The translations under genes were made by a program, and so were the position numbers. Positions 43,247-51,260 of a stretch of 64,000 nucleotides of DNA are shown here, piece by piece. The DNA comes from Amycolatopsis rubida (GTDB taxonomy: Bacteria; Actinomycetota; Actinomycetes; Mycobacteriales; Pseudonocardiaceae). The stretch covers positions 168,464 to 232,463 of the forward strand of contig NZ_FOWC01000014.1 in the NCBI RefSeq assembly GCF_900115345.1. The letters are read 5' to 3'. Under the pieces are notes generated by a model. That model was not told the origin of the DNA, searched no databases, and saw nothing but the letters and a program-made list of their open reading frames with translations. Position 1 is the first letter of the stretch, and every line of letters starts with the position of its first letter.

Positions 43247-44391
43247 AGCTGGAGCCCGGCCATATCGTCGACCTCGTCGAATCCTGGCTGCCCGCACCGT
43301 CCTCGGAGGTGTCCGAAACGCTCCGGGACCTCCGCAAACGGGCCCCGTCGTTCGTCCCGACCTGGCTCAGCGCCGTGGCCACTCGCACGACGCTGCCCGA
43401 CCACCTCGCCCATGAAATCGACGAAGCCCGCCGGCGGACGCAGCTGTTACGTACCGTGCGTGACACCGTGGTCGAGGTGGTACCCGGGGCGTACGCGATC
43501 AAAGGACACGCGGTGGCGGATCGGTATCCGTCGCCGCTCGTCCGCACGATGATGGATCTCGACCTGGTGGTCACCGACGTCGATTCGCTGTGGCTGATCG
43601 CCGAAGTCTTGCGAGATCAGTGGAAGGCCGCGGTGCAGGCGGTGATCCGCTACCCAGCTCGCGCGGGAGGTGCATTCGGCGAGCACTGCGTCATAGCGAC
43701 TGTCGTCGCCGCGAGGGACGGTGAGTTCGAGTTGCCGCTCGCCATCGATCTCTACACACACGGGTTCGCCGGTGACATCGGCACAGTCCCTGCTCGGAGG
43801 GAGATCGGGCGTGCCCCGGTGCTCGGTACCGCCGAACACTTGACGAGCATCGCAGCGGAGGGGCTTGAAGGCGGCTTCTCGCCCAAGGACATGGTCGACG
43901 CGGCAGTTCTCCTCCTGGGCACCGACGCCGAGAAGGAGTTCCGGCTTGCACGCGAGTATGCGTGCGAGCTGAAGCTGGTGCCGGAACTCGCCCGGCTGCT
44001 GACACTCGCCCGGGTTCATGGACTTCCGCTCCCCTCCTTCGCCGTGGTCCCCGATCGGGAGGCCCGCGAAGGTCGGTTCAGGAGAGTCGCGGCGCATTTG
44101 CTGAACAGCGCGCACTATCCGCGCACGGCTCTTCTTCAGGCACTGCAACGCTCGGAGGTGTTTCCCGGTCCCTGGGCCAAAATTCGCCGCAGGGCATGGC
44201 GTCTCGTCGACGACGTGCTCCCAGTGTCAGCACGGGTCCGAACCCAGCTGCTCGGCTTCGGAGTCCCAGTTCGCCGGACAGGAAGCTACGACGGGCAACT
44301 GCTCAGCGGGGCGGGAAGGGAATTCCTTCTCGTCAACTCGGCTCAGGTCAAGGAGCGCTGGCTCGATCCTGCTCTCGAATTCCTGGAGTGA
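43243..44391 (+). CDS. Nucleotidyltransferase-family protein (NTP_transf_5-like)
   Basis: 382 residues from TTG 43243, nine bases after GGAGG and overlapping the GNAT stop. The pol-beta-type core reads YAIKGHAVADRYPSPLVRTM then MDLDLVVTDVDSLW, with the DxD metal pair at ~103 and a later acidic strand LPLAIDLYTHG. This matches uncharacterised nucleotidyltransferases seen in lasso- and other RiPP clusters. It could attach a nucleotide or phosphate to the peptide. Last gene before IS copy C, which begins 32 bases after its stop. Confidence 0.77.
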   Translation: MKLEPGHIVDLVESWLPAPSSEVSETLRDLRKRAPSFVPTWLSAVATRTTLPDHLAHEIDEARRRTQLLRTVRDTVVEVVPGAYAIKGHAVADRYPSPLVRTMMDLDLVVTDVDSLWLIAEVLRDQWKAAVQAVIRYPARAGGAFGEHCVIATVVAARDGEFELPLAIDLYTHGFAGDIGTVPARREIGRAPVLGTAEHLTSIAAEGLEGGFSPKDMVDAAVLLLGTDAEKEFRLAREYACELKLVPELARLLTLARVHGLPLPSFAVVPDREAREGRFRRVAAHLLNSAHYPRTALLQALQRSEVFPGPWAKIRRRAWRLVDDVLPVSARVRTQLLGFGVPVRRTGSYDGQLLSGAGREFLLVNSAQVKERWLDPALEFLE

Positions 44392-44423
44392 GGCAGTCGT
44401 GCGAACAAAGGCGTGCCTGGTAC

Positions 44424-45616
44424 CCTGTAGGGTTCCAAAAGTCAGTCACCGGTCCTGACCAGTAGCTTTACGCGGCCCGTTCGTACTCGCTGATCAGACC
44501 TCCGAAGAGCTGTTGTCGCTTGATCCGCTGAGAGCCGAGGTTCGCCACGGGGTGGGTCGGCCGAGGTGGGCGAAGCTCGCGGGAACGATGCGGCCGTCGA
44601 CCGTTGTAATGCCGGACGTACTCGGCCAACACGGCCCGCAGATGCCGCTCACCCACGATCAACACACGATCAGTGAGCTCGGTCCTGACCGTGAGCACGA
44701 ACCGCTCGGCGTAGCCGTTCGCCCGCGGGCAACGCGGAGGAATCTTTACCGCCTCGATGCCCACGCCGGCCAGGACAGTGTCGAACGACGCAGTGAACTG
44801 GCCAGCCCGGTCGCGGACAAGAAACCTGAACTCGTCGGCTCGATCACCGAGATCCATCACCAGGTTGCGGATCTGCTGCGTAGTCCGCCCCCCGTCCGGA
44901 TTCGTGGTCATGCCCAGGACGTGCACGTAGCGGCTGCCGACCTCCAGCACGAAGAACACATAGATCCGCTTCAGGGTGAACGCACAGTCGACGTGGAAGA
45001 AGTCGCACGCCAGCATCGTCGCCGCCTGCGTGCGTAGGAACCGCAGCCAGGACGTGTCGGTACGCCGGTCCGGCGCGGGAGGTACGCGTGCCCGCTTCAG
45101 GATCCGCCGGATCGTCGACGCACCGACCCGATGACCAAGCTTCAGCAGCTCGCCTTGAATCCTCTTGTTGCCCCAGTGGTGGTTCTCGGTGGCCATCCGT
45201 TCGACCAGCCCGGTGATCGCCTCGTCGACAGGCGGACGGCCGGCTCGGTGTGGGTAGGTCCACTTCGCGGCGACCAGGCGACGGTGCCAGCGCAGGATCG
45301 TGGCCGGGGTGACTAGCCGGTGTGTTCGCAGCGTCTTGGGCAGCAGCCGAACCAACGCAGCGATCACCGTCCGATCAGCCCAGTCCAGACGAGGTTTCGG
45401 GTTACCTCGGCGCAGCACAGCCACCTCATGGCGTAACACCAGCAACTCGACATCCTTCGACGCCGACGAGCGCCCAAGCAACACCAGCAGACCCACCAGC
45501 CGGAGGAAGATCAGATAGAGCAAACGCAGCGCCATGGCTGGCGATCATGCCCTGCCCATCGAACGCGCCCAGCACCGCAGGTCAGATCCACGAACCGACT
45601 TCTGGGACCCCACAGG
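44424..45616 (-). mobile_element. IS copy C (same family as copies A and B)
   Basis: Left end CCTGTAGGGTTCCAAAAGTC; complement of right end CCTGTGGGGTCCCAGAAGTC. About 1.19 kb. It lies directly after the last gene of the peptide cluster and truncates a membrane-protein gene on its far side. Confidence 0.85.
44468..45535 (-). CDS. Integrase-core (rve/DDE) transposase, copy C
   Basis: 355 residues, the best-preserved of the three copies: LACDFFHVDCAFTLKRIYVF, VRDRAGQFTASFD, and Glu in NGYAERFVLTVRTEL. Same hydrophobic N-terminus (MALRLLYLIFLRLVGLLVLL) as copy A. It appears intact. Confidence 0.88.
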   Translation of the reverse strand: MALRLLYLIFLRLVGLLVLLGRSSASKDVELLVLRHEVAVLRRGNPKPRLDWADRTVIAALVRLLPKTLRTHRLVTPATILRWHRRLVAAKWTYPHRAGRPPVDEAITGLVERMATENHHWGNKRIQGELLKLGHRVGASTIRRILKRARVPPAPDRRTDTSWLRFLRTQAATMLACDFFHVDCAFTLKRIYVFFVLEVGSRYVHVLGMTTNPDGGRTTQQIRNLVMDLGDRADEFRFLVRDRAGQFTASFDTVLAGVGIEAVKIPPRCPRANGYAERFVLTVRTELTDRVLIVGERHLRAVLAEYVRHYNGRRPHRSRELRPPRPTHPVANLGSQRIKRQQLFGGLISEYERAA

Positions 45617-45730
45617 TTTTCAGACCACAGCCGGGTTCTGGACGTCCACGCTGGTCATCGTCATTCTTTCCGCCGCCCTGTATGCGTCCTTCAAGAAACG
45701 CGACTGGCTGTGGTCCGATCAACGCACGGC
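45617..45730 (+). pseudogene. C-terminal membrane-protein fragment (possibly CorA-like), cut by IS copy C
   Basis: FQTTAGFWTSTLVIVILSAA then LYASFKKRDWL resembles the final helix and positively charged end of CorA-type or similar permeases. The upstream part is replaced by the IS. Family assignment is weak. Confidence 0.3.
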
Positions 45731-46630
45731 ACGCCGCCTCGCCTGGTGCCTGCCGCGCCCTCGACCAGCACCGCCGGGGAATGCCCGCGGAGCGCATCCA
45801 ACAGCGTCTCGTGTTCGGCGTCCTGGACTCCGCTCACCAAGAAATTCGCGGTCGGCACAACCGGCCGTCCGCTTCGCATCCTACTCACCTTGCGCCGAAC
45901 CTCAGATCCCTTTAACGACCGGTCTTTCAACGCCGAGCCGCACATCGCTGTCCCCCGCGCGGGGCGGATTACGTAATGCCCGTATGCCTACCCGCACTGA
46001 CCCGTAGGAGATTCTGTGGCCCGAGTCGCCCAGAGGCGTCGAACGACCCTTGAGAACGTCGAATGCGCACCGCGCGGCCGGTCGGACCCCGTATTCGGGT
46101 GCAGCACCAGAAACCCGCTATGCGATCGTCCCCGGACAATTCGTCAACCGCCGAACCGTTGTCGCGGCACCGGAAAACCGCGCGTTGGAGCAGTGACAGC
46201 TGGTAGGCGACGAGGCGGCGGGCCGGTGCCGACGAGCGCGGCCTCGACGACAGGTTCCCCCGCGACGACCAATCCGACGCCGAGGAGAGTCTTCGGCAAG
46301 GGCCGGCGATCCTGCCATTCCGCGCTCGTGAACCAGGATCGAATCAAGGACGCGCTCCGAGCAAACCACCAGCAGCTCAGGTGCACCTCGCCGGTCGCGG
46401 TCCGAGCTTGCTCGCTCCTGTACTCGCCGAACTGTCGCATGGCGACATCCGCGTCCAGGTGTTCTGCCTCGATCTGGCCGGTGAGCCATTTTCCGCGGAA
46501 CGAAGGCCTCGTGTGTCAGGACGATCAGCCAAAGCCCGTAGAACGCGGGCCTGGCACCGGAATCCGCCGCGCCGAAGGGCCAAGAAGACACGGAGGACGG
46601 CAGCGGTGTCCGGTGCCGGGGTCTGCGGGA
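45731..46630 (-). other. Gene-poor stretch with decayed sequence
   Basis: Several short frames on both strands (for example NFLVSGVQDAEHETLLDALR on minus near 45830) look like remnants but I could not assign any. There is no RBS-supported gene. Confidence 0.4.
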
Positions 46631-47650
46631 TCAGTGGGCGGCGCTGGTGTTCACTTCGCCGTTGACGCCCTTGGGGAAGAATCCGCCGGAGGTGGCGGCT
46701 TTGCTGGTGAGGTAGACGATGTTGAGGACTTGGCCGGGGCTGCGGCTGTAGGCGATGCCGTTGGCGTCGGCCGGGACGATGTTGGCGTTGCCGCGGTCGT
46801 CGATGACGCCCTGGTCGTCGTCGGTCGGGCCGTCGAGGCTGTCGCGGGCGTCGGAGAGTTTGACCGAGGCTTCGCGCAGGTCGTGGCTGAACAGTCCGGT
46901 GCCGAGCAGGCCGGTGCCGAGCAGGCCGTCACGCCGGTCGTAGAGCTGGCTGCGGATGTTGCCGGCGTGATAGGCCTCGACCGCGAGGATGCCAGCGGCG
47001 GCTTCGAGGTAGGTCTTGTTGGTGATCAGCGGGGCAGCGCCCTTGTAGGCGGTCACGCCGACGTCCTCGAACAGGTACGCGGCGAGCAGGAAATTCTCCT
47101 CGCAGGCGAAGGCGTCGAAGCTCTGGCCCTTCTTCACCAGGCCCGCGGCTTGCGCGGCGGCGGTGAAACTGGACTGGAGGTCGATCTGAGGCCGGGACAC
47201 CGCGGCCCCGCCGAGGGCGCTGCGCAGGAACTGGACATGGTCCTTCTCGTCGCCGGCGATCTCCTGGGCGTACTGGCGCACGGTGCGGGACTCGAACCGC
47301 ACGGCGCGGCCTCCGGTCACCCCGCCCTGGGCGCCGGTGCCGGTGGCCAGGGAATCCGGCAGCCCGCGGCCGGTGACCGCGTGCAAATAGAACTCCGCTT
47401 CGAGGTATTCCAGATTGAGCGCGAAGTTGAGCACCGCGCCGTCGCTCACCTGGGCGGCTTCGGCGGTTTCGGCCATCGGCGCGGCCGAGCGGGCCGACGC
47501 CGACGCGGTGCCCGCGGTCAGGCCGCCGAGCGCGCCGGCCCCCACCACCCCGAGTCCGGTCATCCCGGCCGCCCGCAGGAAACGGCGGCGGTCCTGATCG
47601 TTCTCCGCGCTCCGGTTGATCATCGACGCGGCATAACGCTTGCCAAACAC
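46631..47650 (-). CDS. Tat-exported ferritin-like domain protein
   Basis: 339 residues from GTG 47650 behind GGAAGGAG. A twin-arginine signal (DRRRFLRAAGMTGLGVVGAG, then Ala-rich to ~60) precedes a ferritin_2-type helical domain with LNFALNLEYLEAEFYLHAVT, IAGDEKDHVQFLRSAL and AAAGILAVEAYHAGNIRSQL, which supply Glu/His metal ligands. Such exported proteins are common in actinomycetes and are of uncertain function. A 15-bp tandem duplication creates LLGTGLLGTGLF. A decayed paralogue lies at 49696. Confidence 0.87.
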   Translation of the reverse strand: MFGKRYAASMINRSAENDQDRRRFLRAAGMTGLGVVGAGALGGLTAGTASASARSAAPMAETAEAAQVSDGAVLNFALNLEYLEAEFYLHAVTGRGLPDSLATGTGAQGGVTGGRAVRFESRTVRQYAQEIAGDEKDHVQFLRSALGGAAVSRPQIDLQSSFTAAAQAAGLVKKGQSFDAFACEENFLLAAYLFEDVGVTAYKGAAPLITNKTYLEAAAGILAVEAYHAGNIRSQLYDRRDGLLGTGLLGTGLFSHDLREASVKLSDARDSLDGPTDDDQGVIDDRGNANIVPADANGIAYSRSPGQVLNIVYLTSKAATSGGFFPKGVNGEVNTSAAH

Positions 47651-47971
47651 GGATGAACTCCTTCCCGCCCGCGCGCGAAGGTGCGGGCGTACCCGCCGCC
47701 GGCTCCCGACAGCGGGACGGATCGTTCTCGGACTATTCGCATTCGGAGCCCACGCCGGTCTGGATTGGCCGGCCGCCTCTGATCAAGTGAAGAAACCCTC
47801 CGGGGCTGGCGAGATTGTCACCCGCCGGCAGGCGACGGCATGGCCGGTATCGGTGACGGTGCGCTCTCGGCTTGGCGGTTCATGACCTGTTTGCGTGGTT
47901 TGCCCGCTGGTTCACCGCACAACGCAGCGCCCTGCGCCGCTGCTCCGGGGCCGGTGAACACGTTCGGGGAA

Positions 47972-47995
47972 AGCACCCGGTTTGCTCCGGGTGCT
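47972..47995 (+). terminator. Perfect 9-bp hairpin
   Basis: AGCACCCGG, loop TTTGCT, CCGGGTGCT. It lies between the divergently placed ferritin-like gene and the STAS-like gene, about 190 bases past the latter's 3' end. No T-tract, so a terminator role is uncertain. Confidence 0.35.
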
Positions 47996-48185
47996 GGATA
48001 TTGCCGGCGGGTTGTTCGGGTTCGCCGCAAGCCGTCGAAGAAGAACTACCGCGAACATGCGGCAACCGCGCCGACTCCGTCGTGCCTGACGGCTCGGGTC
48101 GGCGGGACAACGACAAGCGGCGGGAGCCGACGACCGTCGAACTGCGGGAAAGACTGCGCTTTGCCCCTCGGCACGAATCGCGTGT

Positions 48186-48530
48186 TCAGGTTCGCACCGT
48201 TCGGCTGATCCCCGCCCCGTCCAAGGCGATCGCGACGTCGATATCCGCGGTGACGACCCGTAGGCCGCAACGGGCGCGCCGGGCCGCTACTGCGGCGTCG
48301 CCGAGGGCAGAGGCGAGGGTGTCGCCGTCGCACCGGCAGGCAGTCGCCTCCACAATCACTACGCCGCAACATAATTCGAGCGCTTCGGCGAGTTCGGCCA
48401 CCAGCGTGTCGACACCTGAGCCGATCAACCGGCCTTCCAGCACGACGGTGATCGTCCCGTCCGCGGCCAGCATCCGGGTCTTCAGCCAGCGTTCCGCCCG
48501 CACGGGTGCCCGTACCTCGAGTGCGCTCAT
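48186..48530 (-). CDS. STAS-like domain protein
   Basis: 114 residues from the ATG at 48530 (MSALEVRAPVRAE). The pattern TITVVLEGRLIGSGVDTLVA, CCGVVIVEATACRCDGDTLA and RRARCGLRVVTADIDVAIAL follows the beta-alpha topology of STAS/anti-sigma-factor antagonists, although the phosphorylatable Ser after the VVIVE strand is not in its usual context. It is divergent from the lipoprotein gene at 48636. Confidence 0.55.
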   Translation of the reverse strand: MSALEVRAPVRAERWLKTRMLAADGTITVVLEGRLIGSGVDTLVAELAEALELCCGVVIVEATACRCDGDTLASALGDAAVAARRARCGLRVVTADIDVAIALDGAGISRTVRT

Positions 48531-48635
48531 GCGTCCCGCCCTTCCGAATTTGCCCGTCCGAATCATTTGACTACCCGCTTACGGTGTTCTTACGCATCGC
48601 GACCGGCAGCCGGGAAACCTCTACCGTGAGCGGAC

Positions 48636-49649
48636 ATGCGACGACGATGCGCGCTGTTCTCGATCATGGTGCTGGCCACGGCCTGCGGGCCGTCCCCGTC
48701 GACCGGCGGACCAGCGCAGCCGCCGCTGCCGCCCGCCGCCGAGCCCGCCGTATCGCCCCCGCTGGGCGCGGTGCCCGCCGGCACGATCGTCAGGGTGGGG
48801 CCGCAGCCGGAGGGCATCGTCGCCGACAGCCCCAGCCACCGCGTCGCAGTCGGGATCCGAGACCCCGACCGGCTCGCGCTGCTCGACACAGCCACTGGCC
48901 AGGTCACCACCACGGTCGCACTGCCCGGGCACCTGCGGCACCTGCAGCTCGCGGCGCCCGGCGGGCCGGTCCTGGTCCCGGACGAGAACTCGAACCGGCT
49001 GCTGACCGTCGCGCTCCCGGACGGCCGGATCACCGGGGAGATCGCCACCGGCCGTTCGCCGCACGACGCCACCCGCGCGGCGAACGGCCGGGTGTTCGCC
49101 GCCAACGAGAACGGCCGCAGCCTCGCGGTCACCCAGGACGGCAAGCTGGTGCACACCTTCACCGACGTCACCCAGCCCGCCGGGCTCGCCGCGGCCGGCG
49201 ATCTGGTCGGCCTCGTCGATGTCCGCCAGAACGATCTGAGCGTCTACGACGCCGCCGCGTTGACCCGCGTCGCGCGACTGCCCGCCGGTGCCGGACCGAC
49301 CCACGTGGTCGCCGACCGCCGCGGCCGCTTCGCGGTGATCGACACCCGTGGCGGCGCAGTGCTGACCTTCGACCCCGAAGCGCCCGCGCACGCACTGGGC
49401 AGGCTTGATCTGCCCGGAACGCCCTACGGCGTGGCCTACGACGCGCGACACGACCAGCTGTGGGTGACCCTGACCGCGAAGAACCAACTGGTCGGCATCA
49501 CGCTCGCCGGACCCGTTCCGCGCGTGTTCGCCACCATCCCCACCGTGCGCCAGCCCAACACCGTCGCCGTCGACTCCGCCACCGGCACTCGCTACGTCAC
49601 CGGGACCGCGGACGGGACCGTCGAGATCATCCCTCCTGAGGCCGCATGA
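48636..49649 (+). CDS. Lipoprotein with YncE-like beta-propeller
   Basis: 337 residues. Signal peptide with lipobox LATACG (residues 1-17), a Pro-rich linker, then repeated propeller blades: PEGIVADSPSHRVAVGIRDP, SPHDATRAANGRVFAANENG, AGPTHVVADRRGRFAVIDTR, PYGVAYDARHDQLWVTLTAK and QPNTVAVDSATGTRYVTGTA. Anchored to the outer face of the membrane; ligand or partner unknown. Confidence 0.87.
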   Translation: MRRRCALFSIMVLATACGPSPSTGGPAQPPLPPAAEPAVSPPLGAVPAGTIVRVGPQPEGIVADSPSHRVAVGIRDPDRLALLDTATGQVTTTVALPGHLRHLQLAAPGGPVLVPDENSNRLLTVALPDGRITGEIATGRSPHDATRAANGRVFAANENGRSLAVTQDGKLVHTFTDVTQPAGLAAAGDLVGLVDVRQNDLSVYDAAALTRVARLPAGAGPTHVVADRRGRFAVIDTRGGAVLTFDPEAPAHALGRLDLPGTPYGVAYDARHDQLWVTLTAKNQLVGITLAGPVPRVFATIPTVRQPNTVAVDSATGTRYVTGTADGTVEIIPPEAA

Positions 49650-49695
49650 GCGCCGCACCCGCGCGACGCCGAGAGCCGGGAACGCGAGTGCCTGT

Positions 49696-50038
49696 CTATC
49701 GCTGGAAGAAACTGCGGCACCCGACGCTGGTGTTGACAGCGCCATTGCCTCCTTTGGGAAAGAAGCCGCCGGAGGCGGCGGCTTTGGCGGTGAGGCAGAC
49801 GATGTCGAGGACTTGACCGGGGAACGGCTGCAGGCGATGCCGCTTGATGGCGGCTGCGCCTTCGCCGCGCTGGTAGAGCGCGCTGCGGATGTTGCCCGCG
49901 CGGCAGGCATCCACCGCGAGAATCCCCGCCGCCTCCAGACAAGTCTTGTTTCCGCGACCTGCGCAGCGTGCGCGGTCCCCGCGGCGAGGCCGGTCATGCC
50001 GGTCGCCTCGCCGAAGCGGCACAGCGTTTGCCGAACAC
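49696..50038 (-). pseudogene. Decayed paralogue of the ferritin-like gene
   Basis: It starts like the intact copy (GTG 50038, VFGKRCAAS, with a GGGGAGGAG RBS), breaks at a TGA, and resumes in another frame at KTCLEAAGILAVDACRAGNI, then VLDIVCLTAKAAASGGFFPK then GGNGAVNTS. Most of the metal-binding helices are deleted. Confidence 0.75.
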
Positions 50039-50308
50039 GGGCGAACTCCTCCCCTCCCGCACACGTACGGCGCATCCGCACGAGGACGGATCCTTTGTGG
50101 ACCGTGCGCATTCGAGGCTGGGCCCATCGCGGATTGGTCAAACCTCCGAGCGGCCCGCGGCGAAAACCCGCGCGGGATACCCGCTACTCCGAGGTAGCAA
50201 ACTCGTTTGAGGGAAAAGAAAAACTTCCGCTCACACCCAATCCGATGACGCCGGCCGCGCCGAAATACGACTGACAGTGAAGTTCACACCAGAAGGGGGG
50301 TGAGATGG

Positions 50309-51202
50309 ATGAATACTTCTCTGACGGATGACTCGCCGGCCGGGCAGCCGCTCTTGCTGCGGCTGCTCGTGGTGACCGGTGCGTTGTTCGGGTTCACCCT
50401 GCTGGCTCTGGCCGTATCGGGCGCGGCGGACGCGTCCGAGGGTTCGCCACCGCCGGATCGGCCCGGTCTGCTCGACCGGGCGGGCAACACCGTGCACGAG
50501 GTGCTCAAGCCCGCCGGACCGGCGCTCAAACCGGTCATGGACACCGCGCATCTCGTGTCGTCACAGGCAGCGCCAGCGGTCAAGGCGGCGACGAGCGGGC
50601 TCGAGCCCGTGGTCGCACCGCTGACCCGTCCGGTGCTGCACGCGGCGGAGCCGCTGCTGTCGGCCGTAGGGCCGGTGACCCAGCCGGTGCTGCACGCAGT
50701 ATCGCCGGTGACCTCGCCGGCCGGGCACGCCACGGCCCCGGTGACCGCACCCGCGGCTCGGGCGGTCGGTGGCGAGCATGCCGCTCCCGCGGTGAGCGGA
50801 CATCCTGCCGACGGAACGCCTACGGCGTCCGCACCACGCGGCGACGTGAGTTCCCCGCCGGCAGCGCCCGCGGTGCCCAGTACGTCAGCTGCGTTCACGC
50901 GGCCGGTCGCACAGCATCCTGCCGTGACGTCCGCCGTCCGGCACGCCGCTGGACACATCGGTTCGGCCGACGCCGGCGTTGCCGGTCCGGAGCCCGGTAC
51001 CGGTGGCGGCGGGATGCCCGCGGACCTCTCCGGCACGGTCGGGGCGGTATCGGCGAGCGCCGGGAGCGCACACGGCAGCGAGTTCGCCGTGACCGAGTCC
51101 GGTTTCGCCGCGCCCGGCACGGACCGGGCCTGGCGGGCTCCGCCGGGCTGGCGTGCGTCGCCGTACTGGCTGGTCTTCTACGGAAACGACCATCCGAGCT
51201 GA
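50309..51202 (+). CDS. Ala/Pro-rich exported or anchored protein of unknown function
   Basis: 297 residues from ATG 50309, eight bases after a GGGGGG run. One N-terminal helix (LLLRLLVVTGALFGFTLLAL) is followed by a low-complexity segment built on a VxxxxxPVxxPV pattern: GLEPVVAPLTRPVLHAAEPL and VGPVTQPVLHAVSPVTSPAG. The C-terminus has WRAPPGWRASPYWLVFYG. It directly precedes the repeat protein, with a 58-base gap; both are probably cell-surface proteins expressed together. Confidence 0.7.
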   Translation: MNTSLTDDSPAGQPLLLRLLVVTGALFGFTLLALAVSGAADASEGSPPPDRPGLLDRAGNTVHEVLKPAGPALKPVMDTAHLVSSQAAPAVKAATSGLEPVVAPLTRPVLHAAEPLLSAVGPVTQPVLHAVSPVTSPAGHATAPVTAPAARAVGGEHAAPAVSGHPADGTPTASAPRGDVSSPPAAPAVPSTSAAFTRPVAQHPAVTSAVRHAAGHIGSADAGVAGPEPGTGGGGMPADLSGTVGAVSASAGSAHGSEFAVTESGFAAPGTDRAWRAPPGWRASPYWLVFYGNDHPS

Positions 51203-51204
51203 CA

Positions 51205-51256
51205 TTCCCTTTCCGCTTCCAGAAATCCATCAAGGACAGACGGCAAGGAAAGGGAA
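51205..51256 (+). promoter_or_regulatory. Inverted repeat sequestering the RBS of the repeat-protein gene
   Basis: TTCCCTTTCC (51205-51214) is the exact complement of GGAAAGGGAA (51247-51256), which contains the RBS of the gene at 51261. Pairing would hide the RBS, suggesting translational control. Confidence 0.5.
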
Positions 51257-51260
51257 GTTC

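Noticed and set aside
45950..45966. CCCCGCGCGGGG palindrome as a second CRISPR-type repeat or terminator
   Set aside because: Short, common in this base composition, no loop, and not similar to the 15597 sequence outside the stem.
46016..47656. 546-residue rightward frame opposite the ferritin-like gene
   Set aside because: Antisense shadow of the Tat-ferritin gene, with Val/Gly/Ala-Glu composition.
48621..50141. 506-residue leftward frame opposite the lipoprotein gene
   Set aside because: It is antisense to the clear lipoprotein-propeller gene and the ferritin pseudogene, and its composition is typical of high-GC shadow frames.
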